A stretch of 64,000 nt of DNA from CAISIP01 sp965278985 (GCA_965278985.1 OZ257131.1:310001-374000); one strand, 5' to 3'; positions 41,214-50,476 are shown, counted from the first letter of the stretch. Made by a program: numbers and translations. Notes: generated by a model from the sequence alone, not told the origin.

Positions 41214-42686
41214 CTATTCCAGCCCGAACGCGAACACCGCACCGGCCCCTGGCCGCGGCACGAGGCGGATGTCGCTGCCGTGCAGCTGCAGGATCCGCCG
41301 CACGATCATCAGGCCCAGCCCGCCGCCGCGTTCGCCGCTGGAGGCGAAGGCGGGTCGCGTGAAGATCACGGGCTGCAGCTCACGCGGAATGCCCGGCCCG
41401 GTATCGGCGATCTCCACCTGCACACCGGCCTTGCTCGCGTCGCCGCGCAGCAGCCGCACGGCGATCTCGCCGCCCTCGGGCGTGTGGCGGATGGCGTTGT
41501 CCAGCAGGTTGGTCAGCACGCGTTCGATCATGCCCAGGTCGGCGTTCACCACCGGCAGACCCGGCGCGATGTCGGCCACCAGGCGCTGGCGACGGGCTTC
41601 GGCCGCCAGCTCGAATTTCTGGAACACGTCCTGCACCAGGTCGGCCAGCGCGAAGCGCTCCTTCTCGGGCTGCACCACGCCGTATTCCAGCCGCGCGAGT
41701 TCGAACAGCTCTTGCGCCAGGCGCCCCACCTTGCGGCTCTGGCCCAGCGCGATGTCCAGGTAGCGGCGGCGCTCGTCGGCGTCGAGCAGGTCGGCTTTCA
41801 GGCGCAGGGTTTCCAGATAGCCGTGCAGCGAGGTGAGTGGCGTCCGCAGGTCGTGCGAGATGTTGGCGAAGAGCTCGCGCCGCTGCTGGTCCTGGGCGGT
41901 CAGTTCCTTCCATTGGGCGTCGATGCGCTGGGCCATCTGCACGAAGGCCTGGCCGAGCACACCGATCTCGTCGCTGCGCAAGGCCACCGCGTTCAGCGTG
42001 GGTGCGCGGCCCAGGGCCGCCACGCCGTCGCGTTCGAATTCCTGCACGGCACCGGTGAGTTGCCGCAGTGGGCGCGTGATGAACCGAAACGCCACGAGGC
42101 CCGCCACCAGCCCCAGCAGCGCCACCAGGGCCATGGCCCAGAGCGTGGTGCGCAGCACCGAGCCGGTGGCGAGCTGTGCACTGATCGCCGCGCGGTCTTC
42201 GCCGGACAGCACCACGTAGACATACCCGGCATCGCGGCCATCGACCCGCAGGGGCGCGGCGCTGAAGACCTTGGGCCCCATGCCGCGCGGGTCGTCGCCC
42301 CGCACGGGCAGCGCTGCGCCGCCGAGCAGGCTGCGCACGGGGGCCAGGTCCACGCGCTCCAACTTCAGGTGGCCCGGCGGCGCGGCCTGCGCCACGATGC
42401 GGCCACTGGGGTCGAGCAGGTAGACCTCCACGCTGGGGTTCACTGCCATCAGCTGGTCAAACAGCGCGCGCACGGCCACCGGGTTGAGGCCGCCGCGCTG
42501 CATCAGTTCGGCGTTGCCCGCGATGTGCGCGGCCAGACCCAGCGACAGGCTCTGCGTCACCTCGCTTTCGTGCCGCTCGCTGGCGGCCATCTGCAGCCAG
42601 GCCGACACGCCCGAGCAGGCCAGCAGGAGCACCGCGAACACCACGGACAGGCGACGCGACAGCGTCCAGGCGGTGGGCAGTGTCAT
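41214..42686 (-). CDS. Sensor histidine kinase
   Basis: A 490-residue membrane kinase. TM1 lies at about residues 13-32 (VVFAVLLLACSGVSAW). A periplasmic sensor loop follows at 33-170, then TM2 at about 178-198 (ALVALLGLVAGLVAF), HAMP, HisKA with FANISHDLRTPLTSL (His278), and HATPase with NLLDNAIRHTPEGG (N box) and DTGPGIP. The periplasmic loop contains Met residues but no family I can name. Its ATG overlaps the response-regulator stop (ATGA). It is the likely sensor for oxidative stress that switches on the divergent Mo-enzyme/Msr genes. Confidence 0.93.
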   Translation of the reverse strand: MTLPTAWTLSRRLSVVFAVLLLACSGVSAWLQMAASERHESEVTQSLSLGLAAHIAGNAELMQRGGLNPVAVRALFDQLMAVNPSVEVYLLDPSGRIVAQAAPPGHLKLERVDLAPVRSLLGGAALPVRGDDPRGMGPKVFSAAPLRVDGRDAGYVYVVLSGEDRAAISAQLATGSVLRTTLWAMALVALLGLVAGLVAFRFITRPLRQLTGAVQEFERDGVAALGRAPTLNAVALRSDEIGVLGQAFVQMAQRIDAQWKELTAQDQQRRELFANISHDLRTPLTSLHGYLETLRLKADLLDADERRRYLDIALGQSRKVGRLAQELFELARLEYGVVQPEKERFALADLVQDVFQKFELAAEARRQRLVADIAPGLPVVNADLGMIERVLTNLLDNAIRHTPEGGEIAVRLLRGDASKAGVQVEIADTGPGIPRELQPVIFTRPAFASSGERGGGLGLMIVRRILQLHGSDIRLVPRPGAGAVFAFGLE

Positions 42687-43447
42687 GCGCGCTTCTCCGT
42701 GCCACCGTCGGCGGCGTCCTCGATGCCATCGGTATCGCCGGCCACCATCCGGTAGCCGCGCCCCCACACTGTGAGGATGCGGCGGGGTTGCGCGGGATCG
42801 GTCTCGACCTTGGTGCGCAGGCGGTTGATGTGGGTGTTGACGGTGTGCTCGTAGCCATCGTGCTGGTAGCCCCAAACCTGGTTGAGCAGCTCCAGGCGCG
42901 AGAACACCCGCCCCGGATGGCGCGCGAAGAAATGCAGCAGGTCGAACTCGCGCGGCGTGAGCTCGATGGGCTTGCCTTCCACCCGCACTTCGCGCGTGAC
43001 GGGGTCGAGCGCGACCTGCCCCAGCTCCAGCTGGCCCGCCTCCACCCGCGCGCTGCGCGCCATGGCCTCACTGCGCCGCAGCAGCGCCCGCACGCGCGCC
43101 ACCAGTTCGAGTACGGAGAAGGGCTTGGCCAGGTAGTCGTCGGCGCCCAGCTCCAGGCCCAGGATGCGGTGCATCTCGCTGGAGCGTGCGCTGGTGATGA
43201 TGATCGGCGTGTAGCGGGCGACCGCGGGGTTCGCCCGCGCGGCGCGGCAGATCTCCAGCCCGTCCACGCCCGGAAGCATCAGGTCCAGCACCAGCGCGTC
43301 CCACGGGCCGCTCTGCAGCGCGCGCAGCCCCGCATGGCCGTCGGGCGCGTGCGTGACGGCATAGCCCTCGTCGTGCAGGTGCATGCGCATCAGCTCGGCG
43401 ATGTGGGCGTCGTCCTCGACGATCAGTACGCGCTTGGGGGTGTCCAT
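42683..43447 (-). CDS. OmpR-family response regulator
   Basis: A 254-residue regulator. The receiver domain has the acid pocket IVEDDAH, phosphoacceptor Asp55 in LVLDLMLPG, and Lys in DDYLAKPFS. The C-terminal winged helix is LTPREFDLLHFFARHPGRVF with YQHDGYEHTVNTHINRLRTK. It is translationally coupled to the kinase and lies 98 bases from the divergent cytochrome b/Mo-enzyme operon, its most likely target. Confidence 0.94.
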   Translation of the reverse strand: MDTPKRVLIVEDDAHIAELMRMHLHDEGYAVTHAPDGHAGLRALQSGPWDALVLDLMLPGVDGLEICRAARANPAVARYTPIIITSARSSEMHRILGLELGADDYLAKPFSVLELVARVRALLRRSEAMARSARVEAGQLELGQVALDPVTREVRVEGKPIELTPREFDLLHFFARHPGRVFSRLELLNQVWGYQHDGYEHTVNTHINRLRTKVETDPAQPRRILTVWGRGYRMVAGDTDGIEDAADGGTEKRA

Positions 43448-43545
43448 GGGCCCCGATTGTGGTCCGAAGACGGCCGCCGAGTTATCACGATTAATTGAAG
43501 ATTCGGTGATGAATCGGCGAGGGGGTGCGCTGCACACTGCCTTCC
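43448..43545. promoter_or_regulatory. Control region between RR/HK and the Mo/Msr operon
   Basis: A 98-base divergent space with an AT-rich core (GTTATCACGATTAATTGAAG) and an inverted repeat GATTC-N6-GAATC (43500-43504 and 43511-43515). OmpR-type regulators bind direct or inverted hexamers near -35; this is the obvious candidate. It lies about 30-45 bases before the cytochrome b ATG. Confidence 0.45.
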
Positions 43546-44198
43546 ATGCCAAGCCTTCACCACCCCCCGCACAGCACACCGATCCATCCCGGCTGGCTGC
43601 GCGCCTGCCACTGGCTCAACGCGCTGGCCGTGCTGGTGCTGGTGGCCAGCGGCTGGCGCATCTACAACGCGGCGCCGTTCTTCGACTTCGCATTTCCCAA
43701 AGGTTTGACGCTGGGAGGCTGGCTGGGCGGCGCTCTGCAGTGGCACTTCGCCGCGATGTGGCTGCTGGCCGCCAATGGCACCGTCTACCTGCTGCTGAAC
43801 ATCGCCAGCGGCCGGCTGGCGAAGAAGTTCTTCCCCCTCACGCTGCACGGCATCTGGCGTGATGCCCGAGCGGCATTGCGCGGCGCCTTGGTGCATGCCG
43901 ACCCGCGCCACTACAACAGCGTGCAGCGCGCGGCCTACCTGTTCGTGGTGCTGGACACCGTGGTGCTGGTGCTCTCGGGCCTGGTGCTGTGGAAGTCGGT
44001 GCAGTTCGGGCTGCTGCGCGACCTGCTGGGGGGCTACGAGGCCGCGCGCCGTGTCCACTTCGTGGCGATGGCGGGCCTGGTCGCTTTCGTGGGTGTGCAC
44101 CTGGTGATGGTGGCGTTGGTGCCCCGCACGCTGCTGGCCATGCTGAGCGGGCGTGCCGGCCGCAACACCCCCCATACCCCGATCGCCAAGGAACTCGC

Positions 44199-44202
<4 letters not shown>
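43546..44202 (+). CDS. Membrane cytochrome b (thiosulfate-reductase cyt b-like)
   Basis: A 218-residue four- to five-helix cytochrome b of the COG4117/Ni-hydrogenase b type. Likely haem ligands are in LRACHWLNALAV, LQWHFAAMWLL, RRVHFVAMAGL and FVGVHLVMVAL. It should take electrons from the quinol pool and give them to the periplasmic Mo enzyme encoded next. This pairing is analogous to MsrQ/MsrP but uses a different cytochrome. ATG 43546 was preferred to an upstream in-frame start because the preceding bases belong to the promoter region. The stop overlaps the Mo enzyme ATG (ATGA). Confidence 0.9.
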
Positions 44203-44988
<786 letters not shown>

Positions 44989-44990
<2 letters not shown>

Positions 44991-45005
44991 GGGCATCCCG
45001 CCCTC
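44989..45005 (+). terminator. Hairpin after the Mo-enzyme stop
   Basis: A perfect stem GAGGGC-ATCCC-GCCCTC overlapping the TGA of the Mo enzyme gene. There is no T-run, so it is not a standard terminator. It may attenuate or process the message, letting the Met-rich protein be made at a different level. Confidence 0.35.
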
Positions 45006-45081
45006 GGCGCTTGCGAAACGTCAGGCCGCGTTCAGTGTGGACCGGCGCAATTCAACCCCCTCGACACCCAAGGACTCTGCA

Positions 45082-45456
45082 ATGAACAAGCTCACCACCA
45101 CCGTGCTGGCCGCCTTCCTGGCCATTGGCTCCGTCTCGGCCATGGCCGCCGACGAAATGAAGAAGGACGGCATGTCCAAGGACGCCATGTCCAAGGACAT
45201 GATGGCCAAGGACGGCATGAAGAAGGATGCCATGGGCAAGGACTGCATGGCGAAGGACGGCATGAAGAAGGACACCATGGGCAAGGACGCCATGGGCAAG
45301 GACTGCATGGCCAAGGACGCGATGGCCAAGGATGCCATGGGCAAGGACGCGATGGCCAAGGACGGCATGATGAAGAAGGACGCCATGGGCAAGGACAGCA
45401 TGGCAAAAGACACCATGGGTAAGGACGCCATGGGCAAGGACGTGATGAAGAAGTAA
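45082..45456 (+). CDS. Pentapeptide MxKDx repeat protein (Met-rich, exported)
   Basis: A 124-residue protein. A signal peptide (MNKLTTTVLAAFLAIGSVSA) is followed after cleavage by ADE and then 19 copies of Met-x-Lys-Asp-x, an extra Met after copy 14, and a final MKK. The variable positions are Gly, Ala, Ser, Lys, Thr, Cys, Met or Val. I count 24 Met in all, 22 of them in the roughly 102-residue mature chain, with two Cys (both in MGKDC units). Annotation databases call this the MXKDX family, with no set function. Between a Mo enzyme and exported Msr genes it looks like a sacrificial scavenger: its Met would absorb hypochlorous acid or peroxide and be re-reduced. Confidence 0.95.
   Translation: MNKLTTTVLAAFLAIGSVSAMAADEMKKDGMSKDAMSKDMMAKDGMKKDAMGKDCMAKDGMKKDTMGKDAMGKDCMAKDAMAKDAMGKDAMAKDGMMKKDAMGKDSMAKDTMGKDAMGKDVMKK
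45157..45453 (+). repeat. 15-base tandem repeat array in the MxKDx gene
   Basis: About 19 imperfect 15-base units of the form ATG-NNN-AAG-GAC-NNN, coding Met-x-Lys-Asp-x. Lys is almost always AAG and Asp always GAC. One unit is offset by an extra ATG near 45367. Such arrays can change copy number by slippage, giving length variants between strains. Confidence 0.95.
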
Positions 45457-45487
45457 CCCGCCAGCCCAGCGCCCCGCGGAGACGCTC

Positions 45488-46786
45488 ATGGTCTATTTCA
45501 TCCTGTCCTACCTGGCCGGGGCGCTGACCCTCTTTGCGCCCTGCATCCTGCCGGTCGTGCCCTTCGTGTTTGCACGGGTCGACCAGCCCTTCCTGCGCAG
45601 CGGCCTGCCGATGCTCGCGGGCATGGCATTGACCTTCGCCGTCGTGGCTTCACTGGGAGCCTTCGTCGGCGATTGGGCGGTGCAGGCCAACGAATACGGA
45701 CGTGTCGCGGCCCTGGTCGTGCTGGCCGCCATGGGCGCGATGCTCATCGCGCCCCGACTTGCCGTGTGGGCCACGCGGCCCCTGGTCGACATCGGCAGCC
45801 GGCTGTCGGATGCCGGCTCCCGGCCCGGCGCGCGTGGGCGCAACCCGGCCGCGCTGTCTTTCCTGCTCGGCGCCGCCACTGGACTGCTGTGGGCGCCGTG
45901 CGCGGGTCCGGTGCTGGGGCTGATCCTGACGGGCGCGGCGTTGCAAGGCCCCTCGGTCCACACCTCGCTGCTGCTGCTGGCCTATGCCGCCGGCGCCGCG
46001 AGCGCGCTCGCCCTGGTGTTGTCCGTCGGGCAACGTGCCTTCGCGATGCTGCGCCGCGCCCTGGGCGTGGGGGAGGTGGTGCGCAAGGCCATCGGCGTGG
46101 CCGTGCTGGCGGGTGTGGCAGCCATCGCGCTCGGACTGGACACCGGTGCGTTGGCCGAGCGCTCGTTGCCCGGTCCTGGCGGACTGGAGCAACGGCTGAT
46201 CGACCACTTTCGGCCGCAAGCAGAAGCAGCACGGGTCGATGCGGGTGCAGGTCAAAGTGCGGGTGCAGGTGGCTTCCTGCGCGTGCAAGCAGGTGCGGCC
46301 CCAGCACGCCGGCTGGACCTTCCCTCGCAGGGCCCGATGCCGCCGCTGGACGGCGTGGTCGAATGGCTCAACTCGCCGCCGCTGTCGGCCAAGGAGTTGC
46401 GTGGCAAGGTCGTGCTGGTCGAGTTCTGGACCTTCGGCTGCATCAACTGCCGCAATGCCCTGCCCTATGTGCGAGATTGGCATCTCAAGTACAAGGACCA
46501 GGGGCTGGTGGTCGTGGGCGTGCACACACCCGAGTTCGCGTACGAAAAGAACATCACCAACGTCCGGCGTGCACTCAAGGAACTCGACGTGCCGTTCCCC
46601 GTGGCGGTCGACAACCGGTTCACGGTGTGGCGGGCTTTTCGCAACAATTACTGGCCGGCGCTGTATTTCGTCGATGCCAAAGGTCAGATCCGCTTTCACC
46701 ATGTCGGCGAAGGCGCGTATGAGAAATCGGAGCAGGTGATCCAGCAACTGCTCGATGAAGCCAGAAAGGAAACGAGGCCCCTATGA
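45488..46786 (+). CDS. CcdA-TlpA fusion (DipZ-like thiol transporter)
   Basis: A 432-residue membrane protein. Residues 1-230 are a CcdA/DsbD-beta domain with six helices and the two transport cysteines, C19 in LFAPCILP and C138 in WAPCAGP. Residues about 285-425 are a periplasmic thioredoxin/TlpA domain with active site CINC (C318, C321), ending GEGAYEKSEQVIQQLL. It carries electrons from cytoplasmic thioredoxin to the periplasm. It overlaps msrA (ATGA) and is the natural reductant for the exported MsrA and MsrB. A low-complexity linker (AGAGQSAGAGG) joins the parts. Confidence 0.93.
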   Translation: MVYFILSYLAGALTLFAPCILPVVPFVFARVDQPFLRSGLPMLAGMALTFAVVASLGAFVGDWAVQANEYGRVAALVVLAAMGAMLIAPRLAVWATRPLVDIGSRLSDAGSRPGARGRNPAALSFLLGAATGLLWAPCAGPVLGLILTGAALQGPSVHTSLLLLAYAAGAASALALVLSVGQRAFAMLRRALGVGEVVRKAIGVAVLAGVAAIALGLDTGALAERSLPGPGGLEQRLIDHFRPQAEAARVDAGAGQSAGAGGFLRVQAGAAPARRLDLPSQGPMPPLDGVVEWLNSPPLSAKELRGKVVLVEFWTFGCINCRNALPYVRDWHLKYKDQGLVVVGVHTPEFAYEKNITNVRRALKELDVPFPVAVDNRFTVWRAFRNNYWPALYFVDAKGQIRFHHVGEGAYEKSEQVIQQLLDEARKETRPL

Positions 46787-47523
46787 AAACTCCCATCCCC
46801 ACCCTGCATCCCGCACTCTCGCGCCGCGGCGCATTCACGGCCATGGCCTTGCTGCTGGGCGGTGGCGCGCTCGCCTGGCGCGCCATGCCTGCCATCGCGG
46901 CGGAGAGTGCCGTGGTCATCCCTCCGCCCCAGGATGCGGGCGCCGCCATGGCCGGCGCCAGCAGCGACACCGCCGTCCTGGCCGGCGGCTGCTTCTGGGG
47001 CGTGCAGGGCGTGTTCCAGCATGTCAAGGGCGTTACGCGCGCCGTGTCGGGTTATGCGGGCGGTGAAGCCCGCACGGCGAAGTACGAAGCCGTGGGTTCC
47101 GGTCGCACGGGCCATGCCGAGGCCGTGCGCATCACCTATGACCCGCGCGAGGTCAGCTTCGGCCAGCTGCTGCAGGTGTTTTTCTCGGTCGCCCACAACC
47201 CGACCGAGCTCAACCGCCAGGGGCCGGACACGGGCACGCAGTACCGCTCGACGATCTTCGCGCAGAACGCCGAGCAGGCGCGCATCGCCAAGGCCTACAT
47301 CGCCCAGCTGGACCAGGCGCGCAGCTTCGGCGCCCCCATCGCCACCACCATCGAGCTGATGAAGCCTTTCTACGAAGCCGAGGCCTACCACCAGGACTAC
47401 ATGACGCTGCATCCCAACCAGCCTTACATCGCCTTCAACGACCTGCCCAAGCGCGAGAACCTGAAGCGCATCTTCCCCGACCGCTACCGCGACAAGCCGG
47501 TGCTGGTGGGTGCGAACGCATGA
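46783..47523 (+). CDS. msrA: Exported methionine-S-sulfoxide reductase MsrA
   Basis: A 246-residue MsrA with an N-terminal export signal including SRRGAFTAMALLLGGGALAW, twin-arginine-like. The catalytic motif is VLAGGCFWGVQGVFQ with Cys70. GYAGGEARTAKYEAVGSGRTGHAEAV and AYHQDYMTLHPNQPY are canonical. Cys70 is the only cysteine in the whole protein, so there is no resolving cysteine; the sulfenic acid must be reduced by an outside thiol, most simply the CcdA-TlpA CINC site encoded just upstream. It reduces Met-S-sulfoxide in periplasmic proteins. Confidence 0.96.
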   Translation: MKTPIPTLHPALSRRGAFTAMALLLGGGALAWRAMPAIAAESAVVIPPPQDAGAAMAGASSDTAVLAGGCFWGVQGVFQHVKGVTRAVSGYAGGEARTAKYEAVGSGRTGHAEAVRITYDPREVSFGQLLQVFFSVAHNPTELNRQGPDTGTQYRSTIFAQNAEQARIAKAYIAQLDQARSFGAPIATTIELMKPFYEAEAYHQDYMTLHPNQPYIAFNDLPKRENLKRIFPDRYRDKPVLVGANA

Positions 47524-48041
47524 ACGGAAGGCGGATGACCATGTTCCTGCGCAGACACCTCCTGGGTACGCTGGGCGCTGGCGCCGCGCTCGCCGCGGCC
47601 GGCTTGCAGCTGCTGCCGACCGCGCGCGCCGCGAAGGCGTATGCCGTGACCCATACCGATGCCGAATGGAAAGCCATGCTGAGCCCCGAGCAGTTCCAGG
47701 TGTTGCGCAAGGCGGGCACCGAGCGGCCGTTTTCCAGCCCGCTCAACAAGGAGAAAAGGGCCGGCACCTTTGCCTGCGCGGGCTGCCAGCTCCCGCTGTT
47801 CTCCTCCGCCACCAAGTTCGACAGCGGCACCGGCTGGCCGAGCTTCTGGAAGCCCCTGCCCAACGCGGTGGACAGCGAGGTGGACCGCAGCTTCGGCATG
47901 CGGCGCGAGGAAGTGCTGTGCGCGCGCTGCGGCGGGCACCTGGGGCATGTCTTCGACGACGGTCCCAAGCCGACCGGCCTGCGCTACTGCATGAACGGGC
48001 TGTCGCTGGCCTTCGTGGCCGGGGCCGCGCCCGCCGCGTAG
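47520..48041 (+). CDS. msrB: Exported methionine-R-sulfoxide reductase MsrB
   Basis: A 173-residue MsrB with an export signal (MFLRRHLLGTLGAGAALAAA). Two Zn CxxC pairs are present, C86/C89 (CAGC) and C134/C137 (CARC). The catalytic cysteine is C157 in RYCMNG. The position that is Cys in 2-Cys enzymes such as E. coli MsrB (SGCGWPSF) is Thr104 here (DSGTGWPSF), so no resolving cysteine is seen there. It handles the R epimer that MsrA cannot. Its ATG overlaps the msrA stop (ATGA); it closes the operon. Confidence 0.96.
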   Translation: MNGRRMTMFLRRHLLGTLGAGAALAAAGLQLLPTARAAKAYAVTHTDAEWKAMLSPEQFQVLRKAGTERPFSSPLNKEKRAGTFACAGCQLPLFSSATKFDSGTGWPSFWKPLPNAVDSEVDRSFGMRREEVLCARCGGHLGHVFDDGPKPTGLRYCMNGLSLAFVAGAAPAA

Positions 48042-48079
48042 GCACCCGTGCGGCCTCGCGGCCGTGCGGCCGTGGGAGG

Positions 48080-48820
48080 TCAGAAGCTGTAGGCCACCCG
48101 CGCGCTCAGCATGTTGCCGCGCTGGCCATAGGTCTTGCCGGCCAGGTAGGCCAGCTGCCAGTCGAGGTCCCCCGAGGGACCGTGCACGGTACCGAAGAGC
48201 GCTGGCCCGAGGCGGTGGGACTGCCGTGCCTGCGGCAGCCAGCGGTCCCACTGCCCCAGCTCACCGAAGCCCTGCGCGCCGATGTGCAGCCTTGGCTGCC
48301 AGCGGTGGCGCACCTGCCACTGGTACTTGAGTTGCGTGCCCTGGCTGGAGAAGCTGCCGAAGCCCCGCTCGAAGAACAGGTTGGCGTTCAGCTGCGTGCG
48401 GTCGATGTCGGTCTGCAGCGCCGGGCCGAACTCCAGCGTCCAGCCCCCGCCCGCATGCGTCGGAACCGATGCCAGGGTGTGCAGCGCCAGGTCGAAAGGG
48501 TATTCGCCCTGGGTCAGCAGGATGTCGTTCTGCCAGTTGCGGCTGGAGACGTGGTTGGGGATCTGCGACGAGCGGATGTAGCTCACCAGCACTTCGCTGT
48601 ACCAGCGGCTGTTGACGTTCCAGCCCAGGCCCAGTTCCGGCCACTGGACGACGGGTGAGCCCTTGGACTCCACGGTCCAATAGCGGTAGTCGACGGTCTT
48701 GCGCCCGGGGTTGCTGTAGGCCGTCACGACGTAGTATCCGGGGTCGGCCTGGACGGCGCCGCCACACAGCGCCACACAGGCTGCCAGCATGTGGACCCGA
48801 GCGCGCATGCATGTCTTCAT
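48080..48820 (-). CDS. Outer-membrane beta-barrel protein, unknown
   Basis: A 246-residue exported protein. The signal peptide is MKTCMRARVHMLAACVALCG to AVQA, and the mature form starts DPGYYVVTAYSNPGRKTVDY. Alternating polar and aromatic strands (VDYRYWTVESKG, RWYSEVLVSYIRSS, WTLEFGPALQTD, LSARVAYSF) and the terminal Phe mark a beta-barrel. I do not recognise a named family. It is convergent with msrB and divergent from the next response regulator. Signal peptide and terminal Phe make the location reasonably sure; the function is open. Confidence 0.8.
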   Translation of the reverse strand: MKTCMRARVHMLAACVALCGGAVQADPGYYVVTAYSNPGRKTVDYRYWTVESKGSPVVQWPELGLGWNVNSRWYSEVLVSYIRSSQIPNHVSSRNWQNDILLTQGEYPFDLALHTLASVPTHAGGGWTLEFGPALQTDIDRTQLNANLFFERGFGSFSSQGTQLKYQWQVRHRWQPRLHIGAQGFGELGQWDRWLPQARQSHRLGPALFGTVHGPSGDLDWQLAYLAGKTYGQRGNMLSARVAYSF

Positions 48821-49123
48821 TTTGGAAAGCCCGCATTGTGGCAAGACGGTGCTGTGGAGCAGCGAGACCCGTGCGCATTCGGGCCACTGGCGTGGCCGAC
48901 ACGGTGCCGCTGCCGGAGCTGGCGCACCCCGGCACGCCGGCCGCAAAGACGCACCGACGCGGCACCCCTTGCATACAATCGGCCCGCAGCACCCGGCATC
49001 GGAGGCACATCCGGCCTGTGCGGCAGGCCCGGGGCGATGGGTGCGCGGGGCAGATGCCGCCCGCACCGCGGCCAGGGCGCCATCCAGGGAGCTTGACGAT
49101 CCACTCCGGCGCACGGCGCAGGC
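48821..49123. promoter_or_regulatory. Divergent space, OMP gene / response regulator
   Basis: 303 bases without a gene. TACAAT at 48974-48979, preceded by TGCA, could be an extended -10 for the plus strand; no good -35 is seen. No clear repeat or riboswitch was found. Confidence 0.3.
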
Positions 49124-49906
49124 ATGGCTACGCTTCCACACATCCTGATCGTCGACGACGACCCTGCCATCACCGACATGGTGGTGCAGTACCTGTGTGC
49201 GCATGACATGCGCGTGAGCACGGCGTACGACGGCGCGGGCATGGACCGGGTGCTGGCCCAGTGCGCGGTCGATGCGCCGGTGCAGCTGGTGCTGATGGAC
49301 CTGCGCCTGCGAGGAGAGAACGGCCTGCAGCTGGTGCTTCGGCTTCGGGAACGCAGTGCCGTGCCCGTGATCATCCTGACCGGCCAGGCGGAGGAGGCCG
49401 ACCGCGTCATGGGCCTGGAACTCGCGGCCGACGACTATGTTGTCAAGCCCTTCAGCCCGCGCGAGCTGCTGGCCCGCATCCGTGCGGTGCTGCGCCGCTA
49501 TGCCCACGCTTCGGCAGCATCGGCAGCGTTGCCATCATCGCCAGCGCCTGCCGCAGCCCCCTCGGGCGCCGCGCCCCCCGCAGCACGGGGTTACCGCTTC
49601 GAGGGCTGGGAGCTCAACCTGGGGCTGCGCCGCCTGCAGGCCGGCGACGGGCGGGAGATCGAACTCAGCATGGGCGAGTTCAGCCTGCTGCACGCGCTGT
49701 GCCGCGCGCCACGCCGCGTGCTCAGCCGTGAGCAGCTGCTGGACATGACGCGGCTGGATGCCAGCGCCGTCTACGACCGTGCCATCGATGTGCAGATCCT
49801 GCGGCTGCGGCGCAAGATCGAGGTCGACCCCACCGCCCCCCGGTTGATCCGCACCGAGCGCGGCGTGGGTTACATCTTCGATGCCGAGGTGCGCACCGTC
49901 CTGTAG
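49124..49906 (+). CDS. OmpR-family response regulator
   Basis: A 260-residue regulator. Receiver residues are IVDDDPA, Asp59 in LVLMDLRLRG and Lys in ADDYVVKPFS. An Ala/Pro-rich linker of about 30 residues (AAALPSSPAPAAAPSGAAPP) separates it from the winged helix (LSMGEFSLLHALCRAPRRVL, DASAVYDRAIDVQILRLRRK). It is followed by a degenerate receiver and a hybrid kinase, which is its likely partner, although the kinase already carries its own receiver. Confidence 0.92.
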   Translation: MATLPHILIVDDDPAITDMVVQYLCAHDMRVSTAYDGAGMDRVLAQCAVDAPVQLVLMDLRLRGENGLQLVLRLRERSAVPVIILTGQAEEADRVMGLELAADDYVVKPFSPRELLARIRAVLRRYAHASAASAALPSSPAPAAAPSGAAPPAARGYRFEGWELNLGLRRLQAGDGREIELSMGEFSLLHALCRAPRRVLSREQLLDMTRLDASAVYDRAIDVQILRLRRKIEVDPTAPRLIRTERGVGYIFDAEVRTVL

Positions 49907-50098
49907 CGCCTGGTGCGTGCAGGGTGCGTGTCGGGAGCCGCAAGGCCCGACATCGGTCCGCCTGCGTTGCAGCTGAAACACGGTGTTTGCCAGGTGAAAT
50001 GCGCATGCATTCGCCGTCCTCTCCAATGGCGGCGTGGCGCACGGGTGCCATGTGCAGATGCAAGGTGCAATGCGCAACATGCAACACGGGAATGTCCC
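49907..50098 (+). promoter_or_regulatory. Intergenic space with AAACAC-G-GTGTTT palindrome
   Basis: 192 bases. A perfect 13-base palindrome AAACACGGTGTTT lies at 49976-49988, and several TGCAA copies cluster at about 50057-50083. These may be regulator sites for the downstream kinase gene pair. No terminator is evident. Confidence 0.35.
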
Positions 50099-50461
50099 AT
50101 GGCCGACCAGGTGCTGATCATTGAATTCGATGGGTTGATACGGTCATTGCTGACCGAGTGGCTGGCCGGGCTGGGTGTGGCGGTGGTCGCGCAGGCGGTG
50201 GTCGACCCGCTGCCGGAACTCCACCCGTCGTTGGTGATGATCGGCCTGTTGGGTCCGCTGCGCCACCCCATTGCAGCGGTGGCCAAGGTCCGCCAGCGGT
50301 ATCCAGGCGTGCCGGTGCTGGGGCTGTCCACCCATGCCAGCGAGAGCGTCGCAGGCGACAGCCGCACGGCGCTCTCTCTGGGGCTCGACATGTTGCTGCC
50401 CATTCCCTGTACGCGTGTGGCCCTGACGGCTGCCGTGCGGACCCTCACCGCGCGCCGCTAG
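50099..50461 (+). CDS. Degenerate receiver-domain protein
   Basis: A 120-residue single-domain protein with receiver-like layout. The start VLIIEFDGLIRSLLTEWLAG matches beta1-alpha1, PSLVMIGLLGPL the beta3 region, VPVLGLSTHASE beta4, and LGLDMLLPIPCTRVAL the beta5 loop. The phosphoacceptor Asp is replaced by Gly (VMIGLLG), and the conserved Lys before Pro by Ile (LLPIP). It therefore cannot be phosphorylated in the usual way and may act as a stand-alone binding module. It ends 15 bases before the hybrid kinase. An upstream in-frame extension to 49913 is less likely. Confidence 0.75.
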   Translation: MADQVLIIEFDGLIRSLLTEWLAGLGVAVVAQAVVDPLPELHPSLVMIGLLGPLRHPIAAVAKVRQRYPGVPVLGLSTHASESVAGDSRTALSLGLDMLLPIPCTRVALTAAVRTLTARR

Positions 50462-50476
50462 GCGCCGGAGCGTGCC

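Noticed and set aside
45157..45453. CRISPR-like periodicity
   Set aside because: Units are 15 bases, contiguous and in frame, with no spacers; this is a coding repeat.
45052..45489. Minus-strand frames antisense to the MxKDx gene
   Set aside because: They are periodic only because the plus-strand repeat is periodic.
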